From a virus, in the IMG/VR virus record IMGVR_UViG_3300000956_000071, positions 1 through 50,103 of that record: a stretch of 50,103 nt of DNA; one strand, 5' to 3'. Within the stretch, counting starts at the first letter, position 1, and each line of letters starts with the position of its first letter. Under the pieces are notes generated by a model, which did not search any database, was not told the origin of the DNA, and was given only the letters and a program-made list of their open reading frames with translations. The translations under genes were made by a program, and so were the position numbers. Below, in pieces: positions 5,561 through 14,576 of this stretch.

Positions 5561-7240
5561 ATGGGTTCGCCAGACCTGCTCCCTGCACCAAGTTTCATTG
5601 TCGGCCCAACCTGGCAGAGACTTGCGTCAGGGGGCTTTTACCTCCCAGAAAAGACTTTGGGGGACGGCATTGTCAACTGGATGTACGAATATCTGATTCA
5701 GCCTACTGGGCCTCGTGCAGGAGAGCCCTTCCTTGTCACACCTGAGCAGTACAGGTTCCTGTTGTGGTGGTATGCGGTTGACCCACATTCTGGAAGGTTC
5801 CGATACCGAAATGGTCTTCTGCGCAGGCTTAAGGGATGGGGTAAAGACCCCTTGGCAGCTGCAATGTCCCTGGCTGAGCTATGTGGGCCTGTCGCTTTCT
5901 CTCATTGGGATAGGGATGGAAATCCAGTAGGAAAGCCTAAGCCTGCCGCATGGGTACAGGTTGCCGCTGTGTCGCAGGATCAGACCCGAAACACTTTCAC
6001 TCTGTTTCCTGCCATGGCATCCAAGAAGATGCGTGAGGAATTCAAGCTAGAGCTGCACAAGACTCGTGTAGACGCTTTCGAGGGTTCCTGCTTTATCGAA
6101 GCTGTAACATCCTCTCCACTGTCTCTTGAAGGTAAGCGCCCGACATTTGTTATCAAGAACGAGACTCAGTGGTGGGTTGAAGCCAACTCAGGCCATGAAA
6201 TGGCCAATGTCATTGCAGGTAACGTCACCAAGGGTGCATATGGTGTATGTAGGTCATTGTCCATCTGTAACGCCCATCGTCCTGGCGAAGAGTCAGACGC
6301 TGAACGAGATTGGGACGCCTTTCAGGCTGTACAAGCGGGAGAGGCCCCGGACAACGGATTTCTTTACGATGCCCTAGAGGCTCCTCCTGACACGCCTGTA
6401 GGCGAGATTGCCGACCTGATCGAGGATGAAGAGGCTTACCAGGAGGCACTGAGCCGACTTCGTCGGGGTCTGATCATTGCACGTGGCGACGCCGAATGGC
6501 TGGATGTAGATATCATCCTGGAATCCATTCTCGATATCCGTAATGATGTGACCGAGTCTCGCCGCAAGTTTCTCAACCAGATCAACGCCGCTGAAGATGC
6601 GTGGATTTCGCCAAGGGAATGGGATCGTGCCTATGTGGCAGGTCTTCGTCCTCTTCAGGCCGGAGATCGAGTCACGCTCGGGTTCGATGGGTCTAAGTCT
6701 CAGGACTGGACTGCACTGGTTGCCTGCCGTGTGGATGACGCGGCCATTTTCCCGGTCAAGGTATGGGATCCTGAGAAGTACGGCGGCGAGGTGCCGCGCG
6801 AAGACGTGAACAACACTGTCGACTGGGCTTTCAGTAACTACGACGTGGTTGCCTTCCGGTCAGACGTTCGAGAATTTGAAGCATATGTGGACCAGTGGGG
6901 CGCTAAGTATGGCAAAAAGCTAAAGATTAAGGCCACTCATAAGCACCCTGTTGCGTTTGACATGCGATCCAATATCAAGAACTTCACACTGGATTGTGAG
7001 AGGTTCCAGGACGCTGTTCTTGAACAGGAAATCTGCCATGCAGGCTCTCCGGTTCTCAAGCGTCATATCAACAACGCAGTAATGCGTCCAAACAACTTTG
7101 GCATCTCAATTAGCAAGGCCACCAAGGACTCTGGTCGGAAGATCGACGCGGCTGTCTGTGCTGTGCTGGCTTTCGGTGCCCGACAGGAGTTCCTGATGAG
7201 CAAGAACAATAAGGGTAGGGGGGTGACGATTCTAAGGTAA
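5561..7240 (+). CDS. terL: Terminase large subunit
   Basis: A 559-residue packaging ATPase-nuclease. The N-terminal half carries the ATPase, with an LKGWGKD segment near residue 92 acting as the modified Walker A found in this family and a coupling region around VIKNETQWW. The C-terminal nuclease has TLGFDGSKSQDWTALV (first metal Asp near 378), VAFRSDVREFE, and SGRKIDAAVCAVLA near the end. It cuts and drives DNA into the prohead through the portal. ATG follows AAGGGAGC; its TAA overlaps the portal ATG. Confidence 0.92.
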   Translation: MGSPDLLPAPSFIVGPTWQRLASGGFYLPEKTLGDGIVNWMYEYLIQPTGPRAGEPFLVTPEQYRFLLWWYAVDPHSGRFRYRNGLLRRLKGWGKDPLAAAMSLAELCGPVAFSHWDRDGNPVGKPKPAAWVQVAAVSQDQTRNTFTLFPAMASKKMREEFKLELHKTRVDAFEGSCFIEAVTSSPLSLEGKRPTFVIKNETQWWVEANSGHEMANVIAGNVTKGAYGVCRSLSICNAHRPGEESDAERDWDAFQAVQAGEAPDNGFLYDALEAPPDTPVGEIADLIEDEEAYQEALSRLRRGLIIARGDAEWLDVDIILESILDIRNDVTESRRKFLNQINAAEDAWISPREWDRAYVAGLRPLQAGDRVTLGFDGSKSQDWTALVACRVDDAAIFPVKVWDPEKYGGEVPREDVNNTVDWAFSNYDVVAFRSDVREFEAYVDQWGAKYGKKLKIKATHKHPVAFDMRSNIKNFTLDCERFQDAVLEQEICHAGSPVLKRHINNAVMRPNNFGISISKATKDSGRKIDAAVCAVLAFGARQEFLMSKNNKGRGVTILR

Positions 7241-8652
7241 TGGCTACTCAATATGACTCACTAGTAGATGATCTACTGACCGAGCTGAATGGTAAGCAGG
7301 GTGAACTAGAAGAGAACCAGGCTTATTTTGACGCTACATGGCGTCTGAGGGCCCTTGGGTTGTCAACCCCGCCTGAAATGCGCTTCCTGACGGCCGCCGT
7401 AGGCTGGCCTGCCATGTACATTCAGTCGCTTGAAGAGCGGTTGGACGTGGAAGATTTCCGGATGGGTGACGAATCCCAGGGTGACGACCGACTACGTGAC
7501 TGGTGGCAGGCAAATCTGCTGGATGTGGAATCAGGCCCAGGACATACAGAGGCCCTGGTCCATGGTATCGCGTACGTTACCGTGTCAGCACCCAACGAGG
7601 ACATCGGCGAAGACCCATCTATCCCGATCATAAGGCTGGAAAGCCCGTTCAATTTCATTGCCAAGCAGAACTACCGAACTCGTAAGGTCAAGAATGCTCT
7701 GAGGGTATACGAAGACCCAGAGATCCCCAACGAGAAGTATGTAGCGCTGTATCTCCCCAATGAGACCGTGTACCTAGGACAGTCCAAGAACCAGTCTTCA
7801 CAGTGGTTCATTGACTACCGGGTGCAGCATGATCTAGACCGAGTTCTTGTGTCACCTTTGGCTAACAGGGCTCGGATTCACGAGTGGTGTGGTAGGTCTG
7901 AGATTTCCAGGGAACTCAGGTCCGCAACCGATGCCGCTTCGCGAATCATGATGAATTTGCAGTCTGCTGCTGAGCTTATGGCCATCCCACAGCGAATTCT
8001 ATTCGGTGTATCCGAGGAAGATTTCCCGGTGGATGTCTCTCAGCCAGGTGCCGCAATGGAAGCCTATATGGCTCGAATCATGGCCTTCGGAAATGAGGGC
8101 GGCAAGGCAACTCAGTTCCAGTCAGCCGATCTGCGAAACTATGTAGAGGCTCTTCAGGAGCTGGCCAAGCAAGTAGCTTCTTACACTGGTCTTCCTCCGC
8201 AGTATCTGTCTTTCTCTTCTGAAAACCCGGCGTCTGCTGAGGCCATCAAGTCCTCTGAGTCCAGGCTGGTCAAGAAGGTAGAACGAAAGGCACGGCTGTT
8301 TGGGCAGGCATGGGAAGAGGCTATGCGTCTAGGCATGCTGGTAATCGATGGATCTATTCCACAGGATGCCTTCAAGCTAGAAACCGTATGGCGTGATCCA
8401 TCTACTCCTACTTTTGCTGCTAAGTCTGACGGAATCACCAAGCTACACCAGCAGGGAATCATCCCGACCGAACAGGCCCGGATTGATCTCGGTTACTCCG
8501 ACATTCAGCGTAAGGAAATGGACAAGATGGATAAGTCCGATCCTGTGTCTCAGTTGAACCAGCTCCTGTTCACCCAGGAAGCCACTCAGCAGGGACTAGA
8601 TAACCAGAAGAACAGCAATGCAGCTAAGTCAGTACAGCCGCGCTCAGCGTAG
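7240..8652 (+). CDS. Portal protein
   Basis: A 470-residue portal of the SPP1 gp6-like type common in actinophages; a ring of these forms the DNA entry channel and tail attachment vertex. Indicators: length, the N-terminal RLRALGLSTPPEMRFL and VGWPAMYIQSLEERLDV segments, ALVHGIAYVTVSAP, the helical SASEAIK-type stretch near PASAEAIKSSESRLVKKV, and position between TerL and the MuF-like gene. Start overlaps the TerL stop (TAATG). Its 3' end overlaps the next gene by 35 bases. Confidence 0.88.
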   Translation: MATQYDSLVDDLLTELNGKQGELEENQAYFDATWRLRALGLSTPPEMRFLTAAVGWPAMYIQSLEERLDVEDFRMGDESQGDDRLRDWWQANLLDVESGPGHTEALVHGIAYVTVSAPNEDIGEDPSIPIIRLESPFNFIAKQNYRTRKVKNALRVYEDPEIPNEKYVALYLPNETVYLGQSKNQSSQWFIDYRVQHDLDRVLVSPLANRARIHEWCGRSEISRELRSATDAASRIMMNLQSAAELMAIPQRILFGVSEEDFPVDVSQPGAAMEAYMARIMAFGNEGGKATQFQSADLRNYVEALQELAKQVASYTGLPPQYLSFSSENPASAEAIKSSESRLVKKVERKARLFGQAWEEAMRLGMLVIDGSIPQDAFKLETVWRDPSTPTFAAKSDGITKLHQQGIIPTEQARIDLGYSDIQRKEMDKMDKSDPVSQLNQLLFTQEATQQGLDNQKNSNAAKSVQPRSA

Positions 8653-9427
8653 CATTACGTCTAGGGCTGTTCAGCTAATTCTGCAACTTCTGTTTCCGTA
8701 CCGAGGCGTCCCCCTTACATCAACATCCTGGCGATTCATTGTGAGGGGGATGTTCCCAATCGTAGATACCGCCCGGCGCGAGTCTGCGATGTTGATGCGC
8801 GAGTATTACGACTCTCAGCGTAGGGAACACTTCGGAAACGATGATTACGACCTTGACCTGCCATCCTATGACATCGCGTGGCTAGAAGAATCCTTGCGCC
8901 CTGTGTTCAAGGAAGCCCGTGTGATTGACCTGGACGATGGGAAGGTTGTTGAGACTGCTCTTCGAGTGGCCAAGGAAGTTGAGAATGGTGGCCGTCGTAT
9001 GGCGCTCAATGCGGTGCGTGGAGAAACCCGCCGTGTTGGGTTTGCAAGGGTGGCTACGGGTCGTGAGACCTGCGCGTTCTGCCTGATGCTGGTGTCCCGT
9101 GGGCCTGTCTATAAGACGGAGCTCAAGGCAGGGGCCAAGCATGAAGGCGCTGCTGAGATTCTAGAGACTCGGAATGATTTTTCCGACGAAGAACTTGATG
9201 ACTTGATGACCAGGTGGCACCCGGGGTGTGACTGCAAGGTGGTTCCTGTCTTTGACCAGAACAACTGGCAGGGATACGACGACTGGAAGCGCATGGAAAA
9301 GATTTGGGCTGACTACACCAAGGGCTTTTCGGGTGCCAGGTTTACCAAGAACGACAAACTAAATGCTTTCCGGCGTGCGATCGAGCGTGGAGAAGTAAAC
9401 CCCGCTGAGTTTGCAGCCGCTGCTTAA
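8618..9427 (+). CDS. MuF-like minor capsid / head morphogenesis protein
   Basis: A 269-residue protein packed inside the head or involved in its assembly. The MuF signature GFARVATGRETCAFCLMLVS lies near residues 146-165, and RWHPGCDCKVVPVF near 206-219 completes the Cys/His-rich core. It starts at ATG 8618 inside the portal 3' end, the usual arrangement for portal-MuF pairs. There is no C-terminal toxin or protease domain. Confidence 0.85.
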   Translation: MQLSQYSRAQRSITSRAVQLILQLLFPYRGVPLTSTSWRFIVRGMFPIVDTARRESAMLMREYYDSQRREHFGNDDYDLDLPSYDIAWLEESLRPVFKEARVIDLDDGKVVETALRVAKEVENGGRRMALNAVRGETRRVGFARVATGRETCAFCLMLVSRGPVYKTELKAGAKHEGAAEILETRNDFSDEELDDLMTRWHPGCDCKVVPVFDQNNWQGYDDWKRMEKIWADYTKGFSGARFTKNDKLNAFRRAIERGEVNPAEFAAAA

Positions 9428-9472
9428 CGCTCCCTGGCGGAACGTTACTACTAACATATCCCAGGAGGATAA

Positions 9473-9961
9473 ATGTCCGACGACAACAAGACTGACGACG
9501 TTACTAAGCCAGACCAGAACACCGACGCCATCCCGGATTGGGTTCGTAAGTCCCTTTCCGAGGCGAACAGTGAGGCTGCTAAGTACCGCGTCAAGGCCCA
9601 GACCGCTGCTGAAGAGGCAAAGGCCGAAGTCACTGCGTCATTTACCGACCAGATCAAGAGTCTGTCGGATGAAAAGTCTGCCGTTCTGGCAGAACGTGAT
9701 ACCGCAGCCAGCAACTACACCAAGCTGATTGCGGCTCTCGAAGCCGGTGTTCCAGGTGATACGGCTGTCGAGTTTGCTGCACTTCTCCAGGGAAGCAACG
9801 CCGATGAATACAAGGCGCATGCGGAGAAGCTGAAGGGCATGTTTGGCACCCCTGCCAAGCAGAAGGCTGTAGACCACACTGCCGGATTCAACGGCAAGTC
9901 AGACGTGGCTCCAGAAGACGCCTTTGCAGCACTTTTCCAGTCTAGGCTCACCAACAAGTAA
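9473..9961 (+). CDS. Capsid scaffolding protein
   Basis: A 162-residue acidic, Ala/Lys/Glu-rich helical protein with a coiled-coil middle (residues about 30-90) directly before the capsid gene. Scaffold proteins guide capsid assembly and leave before packaging. ATG follows CAGGAGGATAA. Assignment is by composition, size and position, as such proteins have little sequence conservation. Confidence 0.8.
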   Translation: MSDDNKTDDVTKPDQNTDAIPDWVRKSLSEANSEAAKYRVKAQTAAEEAKAEVTASFTDQIKSLSDEKSAVLAERDTAASNYTKLIAALEAGVPGDTAVEFAALLQGSNADEYKAHAEKLKGMFGTPAKQKAVDHTAGFNGKSDVAPEDAFAALFQSRLTNK

Positions 9962-9970
9962 GGAACACTA

Positions 9971-10969
9971 ATGGCAATGCTAAACGAACTCGCTCCGAAT
10001 ACGAGCGAGAACCACCAGGGACGTCTTGCGTACGTTCCTGATGACCTCCTACCCAAGACCATTACCAATGAGATGTTTGCCAAGGCCCAGGAGAACTCAC
10101 TTGTTCTTCGTCTGGGTCGCCGCATTCCGGTCTCATTCGGTGAGACTGTTATCCCGGTAAACATCAAGCGTCCTGAGGTTGGCCAGGTTGGTACTGGTAC
10201 GACCAACGCACAGCGTGAAGGTGGCACTAAGCCGCTGACTGGTGTGGCGTGGGACAGCAAGGTAATGCAGCCGATCAAGCTTGCGACTATCGTTACTGTT
10301 TCTGAGGAATTTGCCCGCACTAACCCGCAGGGCTTCTACTCTCAGCTTCAGTCTGACCTGGCGTTTGCGATTGGTCGCGGTATTGACCTGGCGGTATTCC
10401 ACGGAAAGCAGCCTCTGACCGGTGCTGCGCTTCAGGGCATTGACTCGTCTAACGTCCTGAACAACACCACGAAGATTGTCAACACCGACACTTCGACCAC
10501 CAACAACCTGTATGACGAACTGATCGCGGCTTACTCACTGGTAACTGCTGATGACTTCGACTTCGACGGTTGGGCCGTGGACACTCGGTTCCGTCCTCGT
10601 CTGATCCAGGAAGGTGCGGAGCGTGACGTTAACGGTAACCTGGTTAACCCGCTTGGCCTTTCCCTGAACGGCACCGTGGGTAACATCCTCGGCTTCCAGG
10701 CTCAGTACGGCAAGGCTGTACGTGGTGACCTTGGTGCGGCTACTGCGACTACCACTCAGATGATTGGTGGAGAATTCCAGCAGCTTGCGTGGGGCTTTGC
10801 GGATAACATCCGATACAAGATCTCTGACCAGGCTACGCTGACTGATGGTACCAACACCATCTCGATGTGGCAGACCAACCAGGTCGCGCTGCTTGTTGAG
10901 TGCACCTTCGGTTGGGTTGTAAATGACCTGGACGCCTTCGTGAAGGTGATCAACCCATCGGGTAGCTAA
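9971..10969 (+). CDS. Major capsid protein, HK97 fold
   Basis: A 332-residue shell protein. The N-terminal arm leads to LPKTITNEMFAKAQENS, then the E-loop region rich in Gly (VGQVGTGTTNAQREGG), SEEFARTNPQGFYSQLQSDL spine helix, and a C-terminal A-domain ending in DLDAFVKVINPS. No N-terminal delta domain, consistent with a separate scaffold gene. It uses frequent GTN/ACC codons typical of highly expressed genes. A small hairpin lies downstream. Confidence 0.93.
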   Translation: MAMLNELAPNTSENHQGRLAYVPDDLLPKTITNEMFAKAQENSLVLRLGRRIPVSFGETVIPVNIKRPEVGQVGTGTTNAQREGGTKPLTGVAWDSKVMQPIKLATIVTVSEEFARTNPQGFYSQLQSDLAFAIGRGIDLAVFHGKQPLTGAALQGIDSSNVLNNTTKIVNTDTSTTNNLYDELIAAYSLVTADDFDFDGWAVDTRFRPRLIQEGAERDVNGNLVNPLGLSLNGTVGNILGFQAQYGKAVRGDLGAATATTTQMIGGEFQQLAWGFADNIRYKISDQATLTDGTNTISMWQTNQVALLVECTFGWVVNDLDAFVKVINPSGS

Positions 10970-10984
10970 TTTGTAGGGGGAGGT

Positions 10985-11030
10985 TCCAACACGGGGCGTT
11001 GGATTAAAGGCACAGCCACAGTCGCCTTCC
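10985..11030. other. Small hairpins after the capsid gene
   Basis: TCCAAC (10985-10990) pairs with GTTGGA (10998-11003), and AAGGC with GCCTT (11007-11029). A pyrimidine-rich stretch follows. Together they may weaken read-through from the capsid gene into the glycosyltransferase. Confidence 0.35.
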
Positions 11031-11054
11031 TCTCTTCATCTTTTAGGGACCGCC

Positions 11055-12023
11055 ATGAAGATTGCAGTATTTCCACACTTCTATATTCCGTATCGTAATG
11101 CGGGCTCTGAAACCATGCTGCACGCCATGTGCAAGCGACTTATCGAGGCAGGACATGAGGTTGTTGTGTGGGCAACCGTCCTCCCCGAGGCTCCTCCTTA
11201 CTATGAGTACGAGGGAGTTCCGGTCTATGTGACCAACGTGGTGTATGGGCGTCAGCAGATCAAGGCATGGAAGCCTGATGTGATTGTGTCCCACCACGAC
11301 AACACTCAGAGGGCAGCCAGGATCTCTGCGGATCTGGGTATCCCGTTTGTGTTCATCATGCACAACGACTTTCTGGCCAACCAAGAGCTACTCACCCTGA
11401 AGCCGGACTTGACTGTCTTCAATACCGAGTGGATCCGAGCCAAGTTTGACCATGTGGTGAATCGGTCCATGGTTCTGCACCCTCCTGTGTGGGCACATGA
11501 ACACGCCACTACTCCGGGTGACATGATCACCTTGGTTAACCTGAATGAGCATAAGGGCGCTCGTATTTTCTACGAGATGGCCAAGCGCTTTCCTGACGAG
11601 AAGTTCCTTGGGGTAGTGGGAGGACATGGAGATCAGATCATTGATGACTCCTTGCCCAACGTTACTATTCAACCTCAGACGGCCAACATGAAGGATGATG
11701 TGTGGGCTCGGACGAGGGTTCTTCTCATGCCCAGCATCTATGAGTCTTATGGCATGGCCGGGGTTGAGGCATTGGCTTCTGGTATCCCTGTCGTGGCACA
11801 CCCCACATCGGGGCTGAAAGAGTCACAGGGACCTTTTGGGCTGTTCCTGGATAGAGGAGACCTGAACGCATGGGAAAACACGCTCCTGAGGCTGTCAGAC
11901 CCCAAAGAGTGGCATACAGCATCTGTGCTGGCAAAGAAACGTTCACAAGAGCTTGATCCAGCCCCTGAACTCGATCGCTGGGTCGAGGAAGTAGAGAGGC
12001 TATCAAGTGGCAAGGCTAACTAA
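11055..12023 (+). CDS. Glycosyltransferase, GT4 type
   Basis: A 322-residue retaining, NDP-sugar-dependent transferase with two Rossmann-like halves. N-terminal half: PHFYIPYRNAGSETMLHAM, typical of sugar acceptors' Gly-rich loop. C-terminal half: VNLNEHKGARIF, then the donor-binding E-x7-E motif in SIYESYGMAGVEALASG near residue 230. Placed directly after the capsid gene. In mycobacteriophages, glycosyltransferases within structural modules are known to glycosylate virion proteins; a similar role is inferred here, with host surface sugar modification as the alternative. ATG after TAGGGACC. Confidence 0.85.
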   Translation: MKIAVFPHFYIPYRNAGSETMLHAMCKRLIEAGHEVVVWATVLPEAPPYYEYEGVPVYVTNVVYGRQQIKAWKPDVIVSHHDNTQRAARISADLGIPFVFIMHNDFLANQELLTLKPDLTVFNTEWIRAKFDHVVNRSMVLHPPVWAHEHATTPGDMITLVNLNEHKGARIFYEMAKRFPDEKFLGVVGGHGDQIIDDSLPNVTIQPQTANMKDDVWARTRVLLMPSIYESYGMAGVEALASGIPVVAHPTSGLKESQGPFGLFLDRGDLNAWENTLLRLSDPKEWHTASVLAKKRSQELDPAPELDRWVEEVERLSSGKAN

Positions 12024-12036
12024 TGGCCGTGTGATC

Positions 12037-12174
12037 ATGGAAGTACGTGATGACAAGGCTGAGCACTACGCCCTAATGACGGGCTACAAGATTATCCACG
12101 ATGAACCCCAGGAGCCAGAGCCGGTTATTCCCGAGCCTCGCAAGCCTAGGGGACGACCAAAGAAGGCGAGTTAA
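12037..12174 (+). CDS. Small AT-hook protein, 45 residues
   Basis: ATG at 12037 (a GTG at 12031 is in frame) opens 45 codons ending TAA, whose last A begins the next ATG. The tail KPRGRPKKAS is an AT-hook-like minor-groove motif after a Pro/Glu linker. Small proteins ending this way are common between capsid and connector genes of actinophages; their role is unknown. Confidence 0.7.
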   Translation: MEVRDDKAEHYALMTGYKIIHDEPQEPEPVIPEPRKPRGRPKKAS

Positions 12175-12392
12175 TGAAGTCTGCTCCGATCAAGGGTTAC
12201 CGTGATCTTTCAGAGGCTGAGGTAAATCTCATCAATGAGCTGAAGGAACTAGCGGTAGTTGTAGGCAACACGGTTGAAGAGGTTTTCGCACGAGACGAGT
12301 CAGATAAGCGCTGGGCGGCTATCGCGCGCACCGACCTTCAGACTGGATTCATGGCGCTGATTCGGGCGATTGCCAAGCCAGAAACGTTCTAA
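12174..12392 (+). CDS. Acb2/Tad1-like anti-defence protein
   Basis: A 72-residue helical protein. The C-terminal half, KRWAAIARTDLQTGFMALIR followed by AIAKP, matches the Acb2/Tad1 hairpin family pattern (RW-x-x-I-x-x-T-x-x-Q-x-GFMAL-x-RA). Members form hexamers that sequester cyclic di- and trinucleotides or gcADPR, blocking CBASS and Thoeris immunity. The N-terminal helix GYRDLSEAEVNLINELKEL also fits. It sits between the AT-hook gene and the first connector, coupled to the former by TTAATG. Assignment is from motif memory; ligand is not predictable. Confidence 0.75.
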   Translation: MKSAPIKGYRDLSEAEVNLINELKELAVVVGNTVEEVFARDESDKRWAAIARTDLQTGFMALIRAIAKPETF

Positions 12393-12401
12393 GGAGGCCT
12401 A

Positions 12402-12893
12402 ATGGCGTACGCAACTGTAGCAGACGTTGAGGCGCGTCTAGGTCGTACGCTAGATGCCTCAGAGTCTCAGATCGTTAGCACTCGTCTGAACGACATCGAA
12501 CTGATGATCAGGTATCGCATTCCAGACCTGGATACTAAGGTGTCCACCGGTGATATTGATCCGCAGATTGTGGTCATGGTGGAATGTGATGCCATCCTCA
12601 GGTTGATTAGAAACCCAGACGGTTTCACCGCAGAGACTGATGGTAACTACTCGTACCAGATCTCTTCTGAAGTAGCATCAGGCAAGCTGGACATCCTCCC
12701 CAATGAATGGGCAATGCTGGGTATCAAGTCGGGGGCTTTCACTATTAGGCCTTCACTTGAGCCCTACTACAACAACTGCCCCTACCCTTGGGAGAATGTA
12801 CACCGCCCTTTTGCTGATTTCCCGGCGTGGGATAGGACCGCTCACCCTGAATGGTGTGAGTTCGTGACGGGAGATATCAAGTGTCCTTGCTAG
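12402..12893 (+). CDS. Head-tail connector (gp15/gp19-like adaptor)
   Basis: A 163-residue protein beginning AYATVADVEARLGRTLDASE, the helical opening typical of the adaptor that docks under the portal. The last ~45 residues are aromatic- and Pro-rich and end in Cys-Pro-Cys. ATG follows TAAGGAGG. Order (adaptor, stopper, completion protein, terminator, tail tube) supports the assignment. Confidence 0.78.
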   Translation: MAYATVADVEARLGRTLDASESQIVSTRLNDIELMIRYRIPDLDTKVSTGDIDPQIVVMVECDAILRLIRNPDGFTAETDGNYSYQISSEVASGKLDILPNEWAMLGIKSGAFTIRPSLEPYYNNCPYPWENVHRPFADFPAWDRTAHPEWCEFVTGDIKCPC

Positions 12894-13237
12894 ATAAGGG
12901 TCGAGAAAGCATCGTCCTCTACAACGAGGAAGCGTATACCGATCCAGACGGCAACCCATCCAGGCGTGCCAGTGCAACCGGCGTGACCGTTAACAACTGT
13001 GTGGTACAGCTAGCCGCCCAGTCAGGCACTTCACAGCGTCGTGAAGAACAGGACAACGAAGGGTTCGAGTCGGAACAGACTTACCGCTTGAGGCCTCCTA
13101 GGTCATTCACCACGGTTATCGGAATGATGGCCAAGGTGCAGTGGCGTGGGGAAATGTGGTCTGTAGTCGGCAAGGTGAAGAGGTATAACGGCTCTAACCG
13201 AACCGCACATATGGATTACATGATCAGGCGTAACTGA
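12881..13237 (+). CDS. Head-tail stopper
   Basis: A 118-residue protein with a small beta-barrel pattern (TYRLRPPRSFTTVIG ... VQWRGEMWSVVGKVKRYN) as in stopper proteins that close the portal after packaging. GTG start lies 13 bases inside the previous gene after GGGAG. It shares TGATG with the next gene. Named by position and fold pattern. Confidence 0.68.
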   Translation: MSLLDKGRESIVLYNEEAYTDPDGNPSRRASATGVTVNNCVVQLAAQSGTSQRREEQDNEGFESEQTYRLRPPRSFTTVIGMMAKVQWRGEMWSVVGKVKRYNGSNRTAHMDYMIRRN

Positions 13238-13557
13238 TGGCCAATAAGATTACGCTTATTCCACAGCGTGATATGTCTAAGCATCTTGCTTTGGATGACA
13301 AGGTTCAGGCACACCTGAGGTCTCACGCCCAGAAGATTGCAGCCCGTGCACGTGGACTGCTTGCTATTCACCGAAAGACCGGCGAGCACACTGTCCAGTA
13401 CGAAGGGCACGTCTCCCAGAAGTATGGCCACATTGACCACTTTGTAGTGATGGAAGGCCGCGCGGCTGCAAGTGTTGAGTTCGGGCACTTCACCGAAAAC
13501 GGAAGATGGGTAATGGGCTTGTATATCCTGACCATCGCCTCTGGAATGTTCGAGTAA
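13237..13557 (+). CDS. Tail completion / neck protein (DUF5403-like)
   Basis: A 106-residue protein resembling the small actinophage neck proteins between stopper and terminator: basic helix KIAARARGLLAIHRKTGEHT, then VSQKYGHIDHFVVMEG and ASVEFGHFTENGRW. The VEFGHF segment is typical of HK97 gp10-like completion proteins. ATG overlaps the upstream stop. Confidence 0.65.
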   Translation: MANKITLIPQRDMSKHLALDDKVQAHLRSHAQKIAARARGLLAIHRKTGEHTVQYEGHVSQKYGHIDHFVVMEGRAAASVEFGHFTENGRWVMGLYILTIASGMFE

Positions 13558-13566
13558 AGGATTCGT

Positions 13567-13977
13567 ATGGTAGTTCGTAATATGCCTCGAATCCAGGAAG
13601 TGCTTCTACCTATCCTAAAGGCCGGGCTGCCTGGAGTTCAGGTAGTTTCCTGGGTTCCAGACATCGAGGATCGACAGTTCCCCATCGTCGGAGTACGGCG
13701 TTTGGGAGGCCTTCCAGAAGACGTGAACCTACTGGACAAGCCGGTAGTAGAGCTCACCGTGTACTCGGCGGATGGCCTGGTTGCGTGTGAAAACCTCATG
13801 CTGGACGTTCGGCAGGTTGTTTACAACGCGTGGAAGAATCAGACAGTTGTCCCTGATAAGGGGCATATCAGTTCATATTTTGAAACCCTAGGTCCTACCC
13901 AGTTTGACTCCCCCTTTGACGACACCTGGCGAGTTCAGATGCTGGTGCAACTAGGGCTACGACCACCAAGGAATTAA
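13567..13977 (+). CDS. Tail terminator
   Basis: A 136-residue alpha-beta protein (PRIQEVLLPILKAGLPGVQV, then FPIVGVRRLGG and a C-terminal WRVQMLVQLGLRPPRN strand) in the position where lambda gpU-type proteins cap the tail tube. ATG follows AAAGGATT. Assigned by size, order and pattern. Confidence 0.7.
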   Translation: MVVRNMPRIQEVLLPILKAGLPGVQVVSWVPDIEDRQFPIVGVRRLGGLPEDVNLLDKPVVELTVYSADGLVACENLMLDVRQVVYNAWKNQTVVPDKGHISSYFETLGPTQFDSPFDDTWRVQMLVQLGLRPPRN

Positions 13978-13991
13978 GGAGTTAGCCCTAA

Positions 13992-14570
13992 ATGGCACTC
14001 AATGACAATGCGGTTTTGACTCCGGCGGTAGGGTACATCTACGTAGCCGCAGTTGACACTGCTTCACCTACCCCGGCGGCTATCGAGGCCTTTGACCCGG
14101 ATGTCGGCATCGTCGGCTGGACTCAGCTTGGACACACCTCGCGTGATGACCTACCCGTGTTCGGCTTTGATGGCGGAGACCAGGAAACTCGTGGGTCTTG
14201 GCAGAACGCATCGCTTAAGCGTGTCGTAACTGAGGTAGCACAGGACTTCGTTACGTTCAACGCCCTACAGCTCGACGAAACTATTCTTTCGTACTACTAC
14301 GGCGTTACTAATCCAGGTTCTACTGTTGGAAAGTTCGACGTAGCAGACGCTTCAACGGCGGGTATTGACACCGCACTTCTGATTGTGATCGTTGATGGAG
14401 ATGCCACTATCGGTTTCCATGCATCCAAGGTGACTATCAGCCGTGAGGATTCAATTGAACTGGCCATTGACGAGTTCGTGTCGGTTCCACTTCGTGCTTC
14501 GATTCTGAAGTCTGGCTCCAACCCACTGTTCTCGTGGCTGTCTTACGACACCGGCGTCAACCTGACGTAA
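13992..14570 (+). CDS. Major tail (tube) protein
   Basis: A 192-residue beta-rich protein with LTPAVGYIYVAAVDTASP at the N terminus, TRGSWQNASLKRVV and a long loop, the usual actinophage tube-protein pattern. It is followed by the strongest rho-independent terminator of the rightward arm and by the chaperone pair, consistent with very high expression. ATG follows AAGGAGTTAG. Confidence 0.85.
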   Translation: MALNDNAVLTPAVGYIYVAAVDTASPTPAAIEAFDPDVGIVGWTQLGHTSRDDLPVFGFDGGDQETRGSWQNASLKRVVTEVAQDFVTFNALQLDETILSYYYGVTNPGSTVGKFDVADASTAGIDTALLIVIVDGDATIGFHASKVTISREDSIELAIDEFVSVPLRASILKSGSNPLFSWLSYDTGVNLT

Positions 14571-14576
14571 TTGCTT

